Positions 23,585-33,400 of a stretch of 34,915 nucleotides of DNA are shown one piece after another. Source of the DNA: [Leptolyngbya] sp. JSC-1 (GTDB lineage Bacteria; Cyanobacteriota; Cyanobacteriia; Elainellales; Elainellaceae); contig KL662191.1 of assembly GCA_000733415.1 (NCBI GenBank), positions 6,175,685 through 6,210,599 on the forward strand, in the 5' to 3' direction. The position numbers and the translations under genes were made by a program. The notes beneath the pieces were generated by a model, which had not been told where the DNA came from, searched no databases, and worked only from the letters and a program-made list of their open reading frames with translations. How positions within the stretch are numbered: position 1 is the stretch's first letter; the number at the start of each line of letters is the position of its first letter.

Positions 23585-26500
23585 ATGACAGACTCCAATT
23601 TGATAGAGCAAGCTAAGCTGGGCGATCCGCAAGCCATTGAAACCCTGATGAATCAATCGCTGCAGTCAAGGGGAATGCGGGCGGTGGTGGCACGGCAGGG
23701 CGATAGTTTGGAAGTGGTGTTGGAAGCGGAGCGCATTCCCAATCGCCAAGCGTTGACGGCATTTGTCCAGAAAGGCATGGCGAATCTGGATATTCAGTCG
23801 ATTCGGTCGATTCGGATTTTGGGTCAGCAAATTGGAGCTGGGTATCCGGCCTGGATGCAGGAATTGCAGCTAGAACCTTCGCAACCACTCCCCGATGCCG
23901 CTTCATTAAACATTCAACCAGAAACCGCTGCTACAAGCACCACGGCTGAGTATCCTACCGAGATGCCTCTAGAAACTAGGCTGGATAGCGGCCCCCCTGC
24001 CACCGACCAGATGAACGAGCTGGGGGCGCTCTGGGCCGAACAATCCACCGAAGAAACACCCGATTTTCTCCAGGAACTGCTCAGCACCGACGCCGAATCA
24101 ACGGCCGAACTAGCCGAGCCACCCAATGGCGAACCATCCAACGACGAAGGGTTGATCGATTTCCTCAACGAACTGTCGGGTACACCGGACACCGATTTTT
24201 CTAGCCAAGGGGAAACCTATCCGTCAGAAGCAACTCAAGATCTATCGGTATTCGCAGACGAATCCTCTCCTGCCCCCCATGAAGCAGACTTTCAAGCCCT
24301 GCTGGCTGAAACACCTCAAAATGATTGGTCTGATCGCTCTAATAGCTCGGAGTTATGGACGGATTCTGCCGATTTTGCTGCTGATTTTTCTGATCAAGGG
24401 AGCGTGACTCCAGCCGGTGAACCCGATGCTGACCTGCTCGACTTTCTAGATGAGGCAGCGCCCGATGCCCAAACCCTCGACTTGAGCAATTCAGCAGATT
24501 TCTCAACCCTATTTGACGACAGTGAAACAGCCTCTCGCTCCAGCCTGCCGACAGACGAAATAACCTCGACGTTTCTGAGTCAGTCGTCTGACCCACTGCC
24601 CGCTGCCGATATGCCGCCGCCTTCGCTTGACAATCCACTGCTCAACAGCCAAATTGACGACTTGTTTGCTGCCGAACCAACTGGTGAAGCAGAGCTGTTC
24701 ACCGAAGAACTACTGTCTGAACAGCCGCCTGAAGCGGGAGAAGACTTGCTGCAAGCTCTGGTGAGCGGACCAACTGAGTCAGCGACGCCCAGCTTTGATG
24801 AACTGACAGAGCGCGATCCCTGGATGGAAGGCACCGAGGATGTGGTTTTGGGTATGCCAGAGCAGCCGCCTGCTGCACCCGCTACCGAGACCGAAGAACT
24901 CCTGCCTGACTTTTTGCGGCAGCCATCCCCCGAACTGGAGCTAGTCCTGGAAGAAACACCGCTGACGGCAGAGCCGCCACCGGAGTCGGAACCGACCTTC
25001 CAGCCGGATACCTGGGAGCCGACCAGCGAGAGTACTGAAGCCCCACCCGATTGGTCGCAGTCCTCTGAGATCACCGAGCCTCTGGCTGAACCAACCGTTG
25101 ATTTTGCCATCAGTGAACCGATTGCTGAACCAACCTCTGAACCGATCGACTCGAACGCTACTGCCGATTTCTCTGACCAAGAGCCGATACCCTGGCAACC
25201 CTGGCAGCCCTGGCAAAATACCGAATCTACCGAAGAAGCTGCTGCACCCACTGACATTCCAGCTAGCGATCTAACCGCCGCCGACTTCTCTCTGGATCCG
25301 CGCCCTGACTCCCCCGATTTTTCAGATCAGACGACTGCATCGGATGTTCCGCCGCAGGTGGAGCCACCGCAGCCAAGTGATTTCGCCTGGTCCGGCGAGT
25401 TTGCCGACTCGGAGGTCGAGGTTGAGGAAATCCCGCCGGACTTTCTGCTGGATTGGCAAGACGAATTTCTCCCGGGGGCTACAGAACCTTCTCTGCCGCC
25501 CCAATCTACAGAGGCTGTCAGCACTGGTTCGCTAGATTTCCCAGCCGCACCTGCGGATCCAGAAGCCAGTATGCTTGACCAATCCATCCCTGACCCATCT
25601 ACCGAACTGCCATCGCTGGAATCCGAACTGGCTGCCCTAGACCTGACTACCTCCAGCCCTGAATTCACCGAAGTGAATGCCGAATTTAACCCTGAACTCG
25701 GCACAGAACTCGACACAATCAATAGTTCTGCTCTAGAATCCGATGATTTTGCCGATCTGAGGCTCGATTTGCCTGACTCGCCCGATGCGGAACTTGCCGA
25801 ACTGTTGAGCGCTACCCCCGAAGGCACCGCCGTTGAGCCACCTGCCGACTGGCTGGCTGAAGCTTCCCAACCCACTGGCTTCCCAGAAGAGCTGTTTGCA
25901 GAACCGTCTGCAACTGAAGGGAATTCAGAGACCGCAGAACCGGTTAACCTGTCCTCAGACCAATCGGTAGCGCCTGCTCCTCTGCCCGACCTGAGCCAAG
26001 AAACCCTAGAAGCCGGCTTGGGCGAGTTTCGGGCCGACTTTGACGAACCCCTGCCGCCCGAGTTCTACCAGCCCGACACCGATGTGCAAGAGCCGCTGAA
26101 TCTGGATGTTGATGAGTCTGAAGCCGACTACATTATCGAAGACAGCACCCCTGCCGAGGAATACACGCCACCTCCTTTACCGCCTCAGCCTCAGTCGGGC
26201 CAACCCCAGCCCGCCGCCGAATCCTCAGGACCACCTTGGCTATTTCCGCTGGTGCTGGGACTTGTTTGCGTCCTGTTTGCCGCCATTGGATTTTTTGTCT
26301 TTTGGTCAAGGGTGAGAACGCCGTTGAACCCGCCGCCTGCCTCTGACCCACCCGAACCGCCCGCCGCCGAGCCGACTGCTCCCGCTGCACCAACCTCTCC
26401 GATCTCAGCCAACCCTGCCTCACCTACTGCCAATAACCCGGCTAACGACCCAGCTAATGCGTTGAAACTGGCCTTTGAGCGGGGTGCTACGGCAGTAACG

Positions 26501-27142
26501 CTTTCCCAGGCAGCTCAGTCGGTTGATGACTGGCGGTTGGTGGCTAGCAAGTGGCAACAGGCCATCGATCTGCTGCAGTCGGTTCCAGCTTCTAGTCCCA
26601 GCTACCTAGCCGCACAGCAGAAGCTAGCTGAATACCGCTCCTATCTAACCGTGGCGCAGCAAAAAGCCAAACAGCCGATTGTGGCTGCCGTCCCCCTCGG
26701 ATCTGCTAATATCCGAACTCCTGCCGCCGCTCAAGCCGCCATTAGCTGTAGCCCGGTTGCCTCCACGCCAGATTCCCAGCCAATCGAGCTGAGCAAGGTG
26801 CAGTTTGATCCAACCGCTGATCAAACCAAGGCCAGCCCCCTTGTTGGCTGCATTACTAACCACACTGAGCAACCGATCGCGGCTGTTGATGTGGCCTACA
26901 GCGGCAGTGCAACCGACAATCCAGACAACGAAGCCACCACTGAGGCCAGCGGCAAACTTAACTTCAGCAAACTCGATCCCAAACAAACCGTTCCGTTTAA
27001 GAGTGCCTTTACCATTGCCCCCAACATCGGCAAAGTCACAATCGCCTCGATTTCCTGGACCGGCACCGGCACCAATGCAGCCCAGCAACTGCCAGCCTCT
27101 GTCAGTGTTGAGCGGCCTGAGAAGCAGGAAGGGGAAGCTTGA
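23585..27142 (+). CDS. Giant acidic, mostly disordered single-pass membrane protein
   Basis: A 1185-residue protein in five parts. Residues 1-97 form a small domain (LIEQAKLGDPQAIETLMNQS, then QALTAFVQKGMANLDIQSIR) that I recognise from the N-termini of varied cyanobacterial proteins. Residues ~98-880 are acidic, Pro/Glu/Asp/Ser-rich, surely disordered, and carry recurring short motifs such as PDFLQELLS, IDFLNELSG, LLDFLDEA, DFLLDWQDEF and FPEELFAE. A transmembrane helix lies at ~884-910 (PLVLGLVCVLFAAIGFFVFW). A Pro/Ala linker leads to a helical motif (SVDDWRLVASKWQQAIDLLQ, then LAEYRSYLTVAQQKA) common in cyanobacteria, and a C-terminal beta domain. The acidic region should be cytoplasmic and the C-terminus extracytoplasmic. 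Function unknown; a tether or scaffold is inference. Confidence 0.8.
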   Translation: MTDSNLIEQAKLGDPQAIETLMNQSLQSRGMRAVVARQGDSLEVVLEAERIPNRQALTAFVQKGMANLDIQSIRSIRILGQQIGAGYPAWMQELQLEPSQPLPDAASLNIQPETAATSTTAEYPTEMPLETRLDSGPPATDQMNELGALWAEQSTEETPDFLQELLSTDAESTAELAEPPNGEPSNDEGLIDFLNELSGTPDTDFSSQGETYPSEATQDLSVFADESSPAPHEADFQALLAETPQNDWSDRSNSSELWTDSADFAADFSDQGSVTPAGEPDADLLDFLDEAAPDAQTLDLSNSADFSTLFDDSETASRSSLPTDEITSTFLSQSSDPLPAADMPPPSLDNPLLNSQIDDLFAAEPTGEAELFTEELLSEQPPEAGEDLLQALVSGPTESATPSFDELTERDPWMEGTEDVVLGMPEQPPAAPATETEELLPDFLRQPSPELELVLEETPLTAEPPPESEPTFQPDTWEPTSESTEAPPDWSQSSEITEPLAEPTVDFAISEPIAEPTSEPIDSNATADFSDQEPIPWQPWQPWQNTESTEEAAAPTDIPASDLTAADFSLDPRPDSPDFSDQTTASDVPPQVEPPQPSDFAWSGEFADSEVEVEEIPPDFLLDWQDEFLPGATEPSLPPQSTEAVSTGSLDFPAAPADPEASMLDQSIPDPSTELPSLESELAALDLTTSSPEFTEVNAEFNPELGTELDTINSSALESDDFADLRLDLPDSPDAELAELLSATPEGTAVEPPADWLAEASQPTGFPEELFAEPSATEGNSETAEPVNLSSDQSVAPAPLPDLSQETLEAGLGEFRADFDEPLPPEFYQPDTDVQEPLNLDVDESEADYIIEDSTPAEEYTPPPLPPQPQSGQPQPAAESSGPPWLFPLVLGLVCVLFAAIGFFVFWSRVRTPLNPPPASDPPEPPAAEPTAPAAPTSPISANPASPTANNPANDPANALKLAFERGATAVTLSQAAQSVDDWRLVASKWQQAIDLLQSVPASSPSYLAAQQKLAEYRSYLTVAQQKAKQPIVAAVPLGSANIRTPAAAQAAISCSPVASTPDSQPIELSKVQFDPTADQTKASPLVGCITNHTEQPIAAVDVAYSGSATDNPDNEATTEASGKLNFSKLDPKQTVPFKSAFTIAPNIGKVTIASISWTGTGTNAAQQLPASVSVERPEKQEGEA

Positions 27143-27215
27143 TGTTAGAGTTTTGAAGTTTGCCTAGCCTGCGGTCGGCGAATAGACCAGAGGTTCGCGC
27201 TACGGGTTTGCCAAA
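27143..27215. other. Convergent gap between membrane protein and hydrolase
   Basis: A 73-base gap. Just beyond it, within the last codons of the hydrolase gene, lies the perfect palindrome TTGGGTTAACCCAA (27219-27232), which could form a weak bidirectional hairpin. No T-run is attached, so it is not called a terminator. Confidence 0.4.
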
Positions 27216-28118
27216 TCATTGGGTTAACCCAACCCCCTCCCCTTGCAACTCAAAACTCAAAACTTTTTGCTCCACGCTTTTTTGCACAAACGCCCGAACC
27301 ACATCCAGATATTCGGGACCGGCAATCTCGCCAACATTGTTGTGTCCGGCCTGCGGCACCAGGTAGATCTGTTTTGGGTCGGGAGTGGCGGCATAGAGAG
27401 CTTCGCTCATGAAGGCGGGCACTTGGGCGTCGGCTTGGCCGTGGATATAGAGCACTGGCATTTGCAGTGATGGCACTTTAGCAAGCGAGTCAAATCTTTG
27501 CGTCAGCAGCAGATCGGTGGGAAAGATGCTGCGGGGTGTCTGGTAATCGATCATTCGCCGAATCGAGGAAAAAGAGCTTTGCACGATGAGACCCGCTGCA
27601 TCGGGATGTTGGCTCGCCAGGTTAATTGCAACCGCACCTCCCAGCGAATGGCCATAAATCACGATTCGCTGAGGCGGAATCTGCCGGGTTTGCACCAAAT
27701 ACTGCCACGCGGTTTCAGCATCTTGATAAACCTGCTGCTCATTGGGAAAGCCGCCTTCGCTGCGTCCATAGCCGCGATAGTCAAACAAAAAGACCGCCAG
27801 ATCCAGCTGGTGGAACCGATTCGCTTGCCCGACATTGGCCCCAATGTTGATGCCGTTGCCGTGTAGATAGAGCACTACTCCCATTTCTTGACCGCGAGCT
27901 GGCATCCACCAACCGTGAATTCGCTCTGTGCGGCTCTGCTGTTCGATGGGCAGCCAGACTTCCTCATAGGGCATATCAAAATCCACAGGCGTCGTTTCAA
28001 TCACCGTCGAGGGAAAGAAAATCATCCGGGTCTGGCGAAAGTAGAGCAGTAGGCAGGCTGCCAGATACAAAGCTGTGGCTAAACCGAGGAGCAGGGGCAA
28101 AAATTTGAAAAGAAGCAT
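27216..28118 (-). CDS. Membrane-anchored alpha/beta hydrolase
   Basis: A 300-residue serine hydrolase of the alpha/beta fold. An N-terminal hydrophobic segment (LPLLLGLATALYLAACLLLYF) anchors it or serves as signal. The oxyanion region is YLHGNGINIGANVGQA, FLFDYRGYGRSEGG follows, the nucleophile elbow is YGHSLGGA, the acid is in YIHGQADAQVP and the His in QAGHNN. This resembles the ABHD13/BEM46-like group of unknown-substrate hydrolases. I start it at ATG 28118; the frame could extend to TTG at 28133. The Uma2 gene ends 60 bases upstream on the same strand, so they may share a transcript, but no functional link is evident. Confidence 0.85.
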   Translation of the reverse strand: MLLFKFLPLLLGLATALYLAACLLLYFRQTRMIFFPSTVIETTPVDFDMPYEEVWLPIEQQSRTERIHGWWMPARGQEMGVVLYLHGNGINIGANVGQANRFHQLDLAVFLFDYRGYGRSEGGFPNEQQVYQDAETAWQYLVQTRQIPPQRIVIYGHSLGGAVAINLASQHPDAAGLIVQSSFSSIRRMIDYQTPRSIFPTDLLLTQRFDSLAKVPSLQMPVLYIHGQADAQVPAFMSEALYAATPDPKQIYLVPQAGHNNVGEIAGPEYLDVVRAFVQKSVEQKVLSFELQGEGVGLTQ

Positions 28119-28177
28119 AGGAAATCTGGGCAAAAGTCTGAGCCAATTCTACTGCCTGGTTGTCTGCGATTCTGTTC

Positions 28178-28834
28178 TCATTGTTCTGCTTGCAAGCTCT
28201 GTTCAGCCTCTGCTTGCAGGATTTGTGCTGCCGTCAGTCCCAATGCTGGAAAAATGGCCGAAATGATCGGTTCCCTGCCCCGAAAGGGCTGTAATTCGTA
28301 TTCTGCGTCGATCAGAGTGCAAATGGTGACAGTGGGTTGTTTGGGGTTGCCAATGAAGCGTCGCCCTCCCAGAGCCGCATAGTCAATAATCCAATATTCA
28401 GGAATGCCCAAGTCTTCGTAGTCGGCTAGCTTTTTGGCGTAATCGATGCGCCAGTTGGTCGAAACCACTTCTACAATTAGCTTGATCGATTTGCCGAGCG
28501 TCAAGACTGAACTACTTTCCCACTGTGGCTCATCGATCAATGCAGGTTCATCCAGAACAATCACATCCGGTTCGTAGCCAGATTCGCCGTCGCGCGAACG
28601 GACAATGCATTCTCTAGGGATGAAGTAGGGGAGTCCTAACCGCCGGATTTCAAGAAATAGTTCACCATTCGTAAATCCTGCCACTTTAGAATGTTTGCCT
28701 CGCGGTTTGGGCATTTCAATGATTTTCCCCTGATGCAGCTCATAGCGAAATTCAGAGGACTCTGGCAGCCCTGCAATAAATTCATCAAAGCTGACGGGCG
28801 GTTCTAAAAAAGGCTTGCTCAGTTGTGCAGTCAT
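28178..28834 (-). CDS. Uma2 family (DUF820) putative endonuclease
   Basis: A 218-residue protein of the Uma2/DUF820 family, very abundant in cyanobacteria, with a PD-(D/E)xK nuclease-like core. Visible motifs are GYEPDVIVLDEP (core Asp), LIVEVVSTNWRIDYAKKL (Glu then Lys) and DYEDLGIPEYWIIDY. The C-terminal ~40 residues end in a short helix rich in Ala, Gln and Glu (AAQILQAEAEQSLQAEQ). Family members are presumed nucleases; substrate and biological role are not established. ATG 28834 has AGGAGG 7 bases upstream. A truncated relative is at 21711. The MITE at 28875 lies within its promoter region, 40 bases upstream of the start, which could affect expression. Confidence 0.88.
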   Translation of the reverse strand: MTAQLSKPFLEPPVSFDEFIAGLPESSEFRYELHQGKIIEMPKPRGKHSKVAGFTNGELFLEIRRLGLPYFIPRECIVRSRDGESGYEPDVIVLDEPALIDEPQWESSSVLTLGKSIKLIVEVVSTNWRIDYAKKLADYEDLGIPEYWIIDYAALGGRRFIGNPKQPTVTICTLIDAEYELQPFRGREPIISAIFPALGLTAAQILQAEAEQSLQAEQ

Positions 28835-28874
28835 TCCCTCACCTCCTGCGGCTGTTCAGAATTACGAACGAATA

Positions 28875-28967
28875 TACAGTGTTTTTCACGCATGTGAGGT
28901 GTGGGGGGTGTGGGGCACTGCCCCTGCACCCCGCTTTTCGTACTTCACTAGCCTGAAAAAGGCTGTA
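28875..28967 (+). mobile_element. TA-bounded MITE-like element, copy 2
   Basis: A 93-base relative of the element at 11892-12003, in opposite orientation. Ends TACAGTGTTTTTCA and the complement of TACAGCCTTTTTCA; the internal hairpin GGGGCACTGCCCC is kept, while the GAAGCCC hairpin of copy 1 is missing, accounting for the shorter length. Both copies share the stretch encoding APRFSYFTSLKKA when read through. It sits 40 bases upstream of the Uma2 gene and at the edge of a decayed region. Confidence 0.8.
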
Positions 28968-29426
28968 TCCCCTATTTCTGGCTTGTTTTCTTGCTTCGCT
29001 AATCGCTCTTGTTGGATAGCGGCTAATCGCTGCTGTATCAGTTCTCTCAATTTTGCGATAGCGATAGTTCCTACAGTAGGCTATCTAAGTAGGCTACCTC
29101 AATTTCTGCTCGCGGGCCTTCACTCTCTACCGTAACGCGATTTGCCACAAGCTCGTGCCCTTTGCAATGGCTCATTTCCAGCTTACCTTGAGCTATCGAA
29201 GCGATCTTGTTTCCCTATGACGATACGCTTTCAACTGCTCGACGCACTGCCCAAATGTTAAACCATTCTTGAATACTGACAACGTAGAAGCCATCCCTAC
29301 CCCGATTCTGTTTGTTATTGAGCAAAACCTCGGCAATCTGATTAGGCGTTAGGTTGTGCTCCTGTTCAATTTTTTTGCGTCACGCACCGAACCCTTTTTG
29401 TATTTAGCTAACAAGTCATCTCGACT
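28968..29426 (-). pseudogene. Decayed small genes (frameshift and stop)
   Basis: Several coding-like fragments on the reverse strand. From the right: SRDDLLAKYKKGSVRDAKK (about 29370-29426), then, after a frame change at a 7-base A run (T run at 29370-29376), IEQEHNLTPNQIAEVLLNN, RGRDGFYVVSIQEWF and a stop at 29215-29217. The same frame continues past the stop as GNKIASIAQGKLE and MSHCKGHELVANRV to a TAG at 29071-29073; the part from ATG 29175 is 34 residues. A third stretch (KLRELIQQRLAAIQQERLAK) runs into the MITE. The right edge abuts the IS5 remnant. I do not recognise the families; 29071-29175 could still be a live micro-ORF. Confidence 0.45.
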
Positions 29427-29434
29427 AGTTAAAA

Positions 29435-30088
29435 CCTATCTGAAAACCCGAATTGCTCTCACTACAATGGTTGCATAAGCTAGATCGATCATTGAAGGTA
29501 GTTCTCTGGTTTCTTCTCCCATCGGATCAATAACCGTCGAAATCGATTCATCCAGGAATGCGTTCGCTCGACCACCCATCGCCTCGTTCTATAATTCGGA
29601 ATATCACGAATAATTCGCTCTCGTTCATCTCTTTTGGAATGCGCCCTATATATCCCCATTGTTTCAATATCTCGCACTTCCTCGTAGTCATACCCTTTGT
29701 CCAAACATAGGTTTCTTACTTATTCTTTCTCTAGCTCTGATGGCACAATCCGTTGTGCTTCTAGCGTTGCCTCAGTCATCTTCATGTCATGCGATTTGCT
29801 TCCTCAATTGCTGCTCCAATGGGTATTCCATTACCATTGCGAGGTATAGCCTTCCAATGACACCCGGTTCGCAGTACGTAAAACATGGGATCAAGGGCTT
29901 GTCGATCGTCCATTCTCGGTCTGCCACCTTTGGGCTTGGGGGTTCTGGTGGAATGGCTACTTTTACCCGTTGCCAAACTTCATCTGGCAGCAGAAAAACA
30001 GGGTCGATTTCTGTGAAGACGGTCATTTCCTAAACGCTCAAATGCAACCACTGCAAGTCTCTCATAAAATCAATGGTTTTCGGATAGG
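29435..30088 (-). mobile_element. Degenerate IS5-type insertion sequence
   Basis: An IS remnant of about 654 bases, bounded by imperfect inverted ends: CCTATCTGAAAACC at 29435-29448 and the complement of CCTATCCGAAAACC at 30075-30088; a TGGTTGCAT stretch recurs inside both ends. It contains the broken transposase described separately. The exact outer boundary and target duplication are unclear because flanking bases have diverged. Confidence 0.7.
29489..30026 (-). pseudogene. IS5-family transposase, multiply broken
   Basis: Pieces of one DDE transposase in three reading frames: MTVFTEIDPVFLLPDEVWQR in the first; GGRPRMDDRQALDPMFYVLR and TGCHWKAIPRNG, fused to GIPIGAAIEEANR, in the second; HDMKMTEATLEAQRIV, a TAA stop, NLCLDKGYDYEEVRDI and RRWVVERTHSWMNRFRRLL in the third. 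The join between KAIPRNG and GIPIG lacks the ~90 residues that normally include the first catalytic Asp, so there is an internal deletion besides at least two frameshifts and one stop. It cannot encode an active transposase. Confidence 0.85.
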
Positions 30089-30403
30089 CGGCTTTTAGGA
30101 AAGCAGCATTAAATTGATCACTGCGTCCAAGCTTTGCATGACTTTTCAAACTGATAGATAAGCCTTTCTATGACTTTTTCAGACCGACAGACAAGCAGCA
30201 AATCTCTATTCTAAATACGTGAGCAGTGAGCTTGCCGAATCCAATTCAAGTGCAAATTCTTTTTATCGTTCCAACAAAAAGCAATAACGATTAACGAGCG
30301 ATGACAAATGACAAAGCTAATTTACTCAATTATCTCTTTTATTTTTTGGAGCAAAACTTTTTAACTGCATCAATCCCTTAAGCAAAATTTTGAGAAAACA
30401 CTA
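30089..30403. other. AT-rich region upstream of the BTAD-NACHT gene
   Basis: About 315 bases without a gene. A degenerate direct duplication is visible: TGACTTTTCAAACTGATAG at 30139 and TGACTTTTTCAGACCGACAG at 30171, each followed by ATAAGC/ACAAGC, 32 bases apart. It should contain the promoter for the gene at 30404; I cannot assign -10/-35 boxes with confidence. Confidence 0.4.
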
Positions 30404-33400
30404 ATGGTGAGACTTTCTGTATTACTGCTGAAAGAGTTAAAAGTTGATTTAGATGAAGCGGTGCTCACAAATTTTACCTACGATAAAGTATGGGCATTAT
30501 TTGTTTACCTGGTTGTAGAAGCGCATCAATCCCATCGTCGAGAAACATTAGCAGCCTTATTTTGGACTGATTTTTCTCAGGAACGAGCACGCGGGAATTT
30601 GCGCCAGACGTTGACGACACTACGCCATCTTTTGAGCGATCGACAATCAACCCCATCATTTCTGCTCGCTACTCGCCAAACAATTCAATTCAACCCCAAT
30701 AGCAGCTACAGCTTAGACGTGTCCGACTTCTTGACGCTGCTGAAAAGCATTTCTCTCGATCCCCAAGTCGCTAGCGAGTTGAGCAGTGAGGGAGTAGCGC
30801 AACTTGAGCAGGCAATCGCACTTTATCAGGGAGATTTTCTAGCTGAGGTCAAGTCATTTGACAGCGAAGCATTTGAAGAGTGGCTTACGCTCACCCGCGA
30901 ACGGTTGCACGGTCTAGCCGTTGATGCCTGCATTAGCTTGTCAATCTATTACAATCACTGCCAAAATTGGCAACAACTCCAACGCTATGCCCAACGGTTA
31001 GTGGAATTGGAGCCTTGGAATGAATTTGCTCATCAGTGCTTGATGCAGGTCTTCACCTATTGCGGGCAGCGTAGCGCAGCAGTGCAGCAGTATAAGACCT
31101 GTTCTCAAATTCTCGCCACTCAATTTGAGACTGAACCTGATGAAATCACAACGCAGTTGTATGAGCAAATTCGTAATGGCTCCTTTGCTTTGACGCATGA
31201 AATTTCACCTGTCTTATTTTCTTTATTGAGAGCTTCTGAGACAGCATCTGCTCCGTCGGACACTATTCCTCAAGGTCTAGAAACAGAGCTATCTAACGCT
31301 TATTATTCCGCCGATCTAGCCCTAAATTCAGAAAAATCGATCGTCAACACACCATCAAATCAACCTGTTATTAGTTCACAAATTGATATCCAGGCGATCA
31401 CTCAACCCCTCTCCGCCTCATTTGACGCAACTGACCAACTCAATCGTCACAGAATGCTGGAAAAAGTTCATACCTTCTGGATCAAGGGTGTTCTTAAAAA
31501 CTCGCTTCACAACGCAGCATTGATGGACTTAGGGCTAGAAGAATGCCCAGATAGCGTGGCGCAGCCTTGGAACTTACTGATGCAATTTCCTGATCGATCT
31601 TCACAAGTTTTAGCACCAAAAACCAAACTAATTGACGTGTCTGAGCAGTTCAATCAGTCGTTTTTGATTCTTGGTATGCCGGGTGCGGGTAAAACGACGC
31701 TGCTGCTAGATTTGGCGCAATCGCTTCTCGTTCGGGCAGAGCAAGATCCCCGTCATCCAATGCCTGTCGTCTTCAATCTTTCATCCTGGGCTACTGGTTC
31801 ATTGTCTACTTGGCTGGTGAGCGAGCTTCAGCTTCGCTATCAAGTGCCTCAGCAACTTGCCCACCAGTGGATTAAAGAAGCCAAAATACTGCCGCTTCTA
31901 GATGGCTTGGATGAGGTCGGCTTAAGTCAGCGAGACCCTTGTGTGGAAGCGATCAACCAATTTCGCACAACGGACTGGCTCACAAATCTGGTGGTCTGTA
32001 GTAGAACGATCGACTATGAAGCATTAACACAGCGTCTGCAACTCAACGGTGCCGTTCTGGTGCAGCCCCTGACGCTGGCTCAGACCGACAATTATCTACA
32101 GCGATTAGGCGATCGGCTAGCAGGAGTCAGGTCTATTTTGCAGCAGGACATCGCACTTCAAGAGCTAGCCAGTACGCCGTTGATGGTGAACATGATCGCC
32201 CTAGCCTGCCAAGATCAGACCTTTGACGCGCTCCAGCATCAGATTTCTTCTCAACAGTGGCGAGATCAGTTATTTGCAGCTTACACCCAGAGAATGCTGG
32301 CTCACCGAGGCGCAGATCAGCCCTATGAGTCTGAGCAGGTGGTTAACTGGCTGTCCTGGTTGGCTAGCTTCCTGCTACAGCGTGACCAAACCCTATTCTT
32401 GATTGAACGGCTCCAGCCTGACTGTCTGCGATCGAACGCGCAGCGATGCTGGCTGCTGATCATTGAAACCGCCGTGGTTGCCCTGCTGATGGGAATTGCT
32501 GGCGGCATGGGCGTTGGGCTGCATCTAGGGTTGGCGACGGGATGGGCGGATGGCGTGATCCCTTGGTTAGCGCATGGATTACAGGGCATGATGCACGGAC
32601 TAGCAGTTGGGCTGTTGGTTGGAATCAGTACCAGTTTTTTACTCAGCCTGATTGTTGTTGGGCTTTACGATCCTGTACGCGATTTAATGACTGCTGATTC
32701 AAAATGGCGATCGCTTCGGTATACAGCTCGCATTGCAGTGGTTGCTGGAATCAGCCAGGGATGGGCAATTGGCTGGTTTCTGGGTCTGCGACTGGGCTTG
32801 GGCGTTGTCCTGGTCGTGACTTTATGTATGGGAATTGCCGCATGGCGATTTCTAGAGCCGAATCGCGTTGTTCTACTTGAAGTTTGGCGATGGTCATGGT
32901 CACGATCGCGCCTCGGCATTGGTGCGGCAATCGCACTCAGTTCGGTATTTGGGATGATGTATGGAATTGGTTACGGGGCAACGTATGGCTGGGTGATGAG
33001 CCTTGGCGTTGGGTTGATGGCGGCGATCGCTGGCGGCTTTATCAGCGGCGAAATCGAAATTAAAGTCACGCCAAATCAAGGAATGCGTCATTCTCTGCGG
33101 GGCGCACTGCGGATGAGTTTGGCGATCGGCATTCCGTTTGGGCTAGCGAATGGAATTGGCTATGGGGCAACAATGGGATGGTCAAGCGGCATTGGTAAAG
33201 GGCTAGGTTCAGCGCTCGAAAGTGGAACTGCTAGCTGGCTAATTTGTGGTGGCATTACCTGCATTCAGCATTTGGCAGTTCGCTATCTTTTGTGTCGCCG
33301 TGAGGTGATGCCCTGGAACTATGCAGCATTTTTGGACTACGCGGCGAAACAAACCTTCTTATGCAAAGTGGGAGGAAATTACCTTTTTGTTCATCGTTTG

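Noticed and set aside
24580..25257. 225-codon reverse frame, Ser/Gly-rich, opposite the acidic protein; similar ones at 25327-25875 and 26645-27088
   Set aside because: These arise from the biased codons of the long acidic/Pro-rich coding region on the forward strand.
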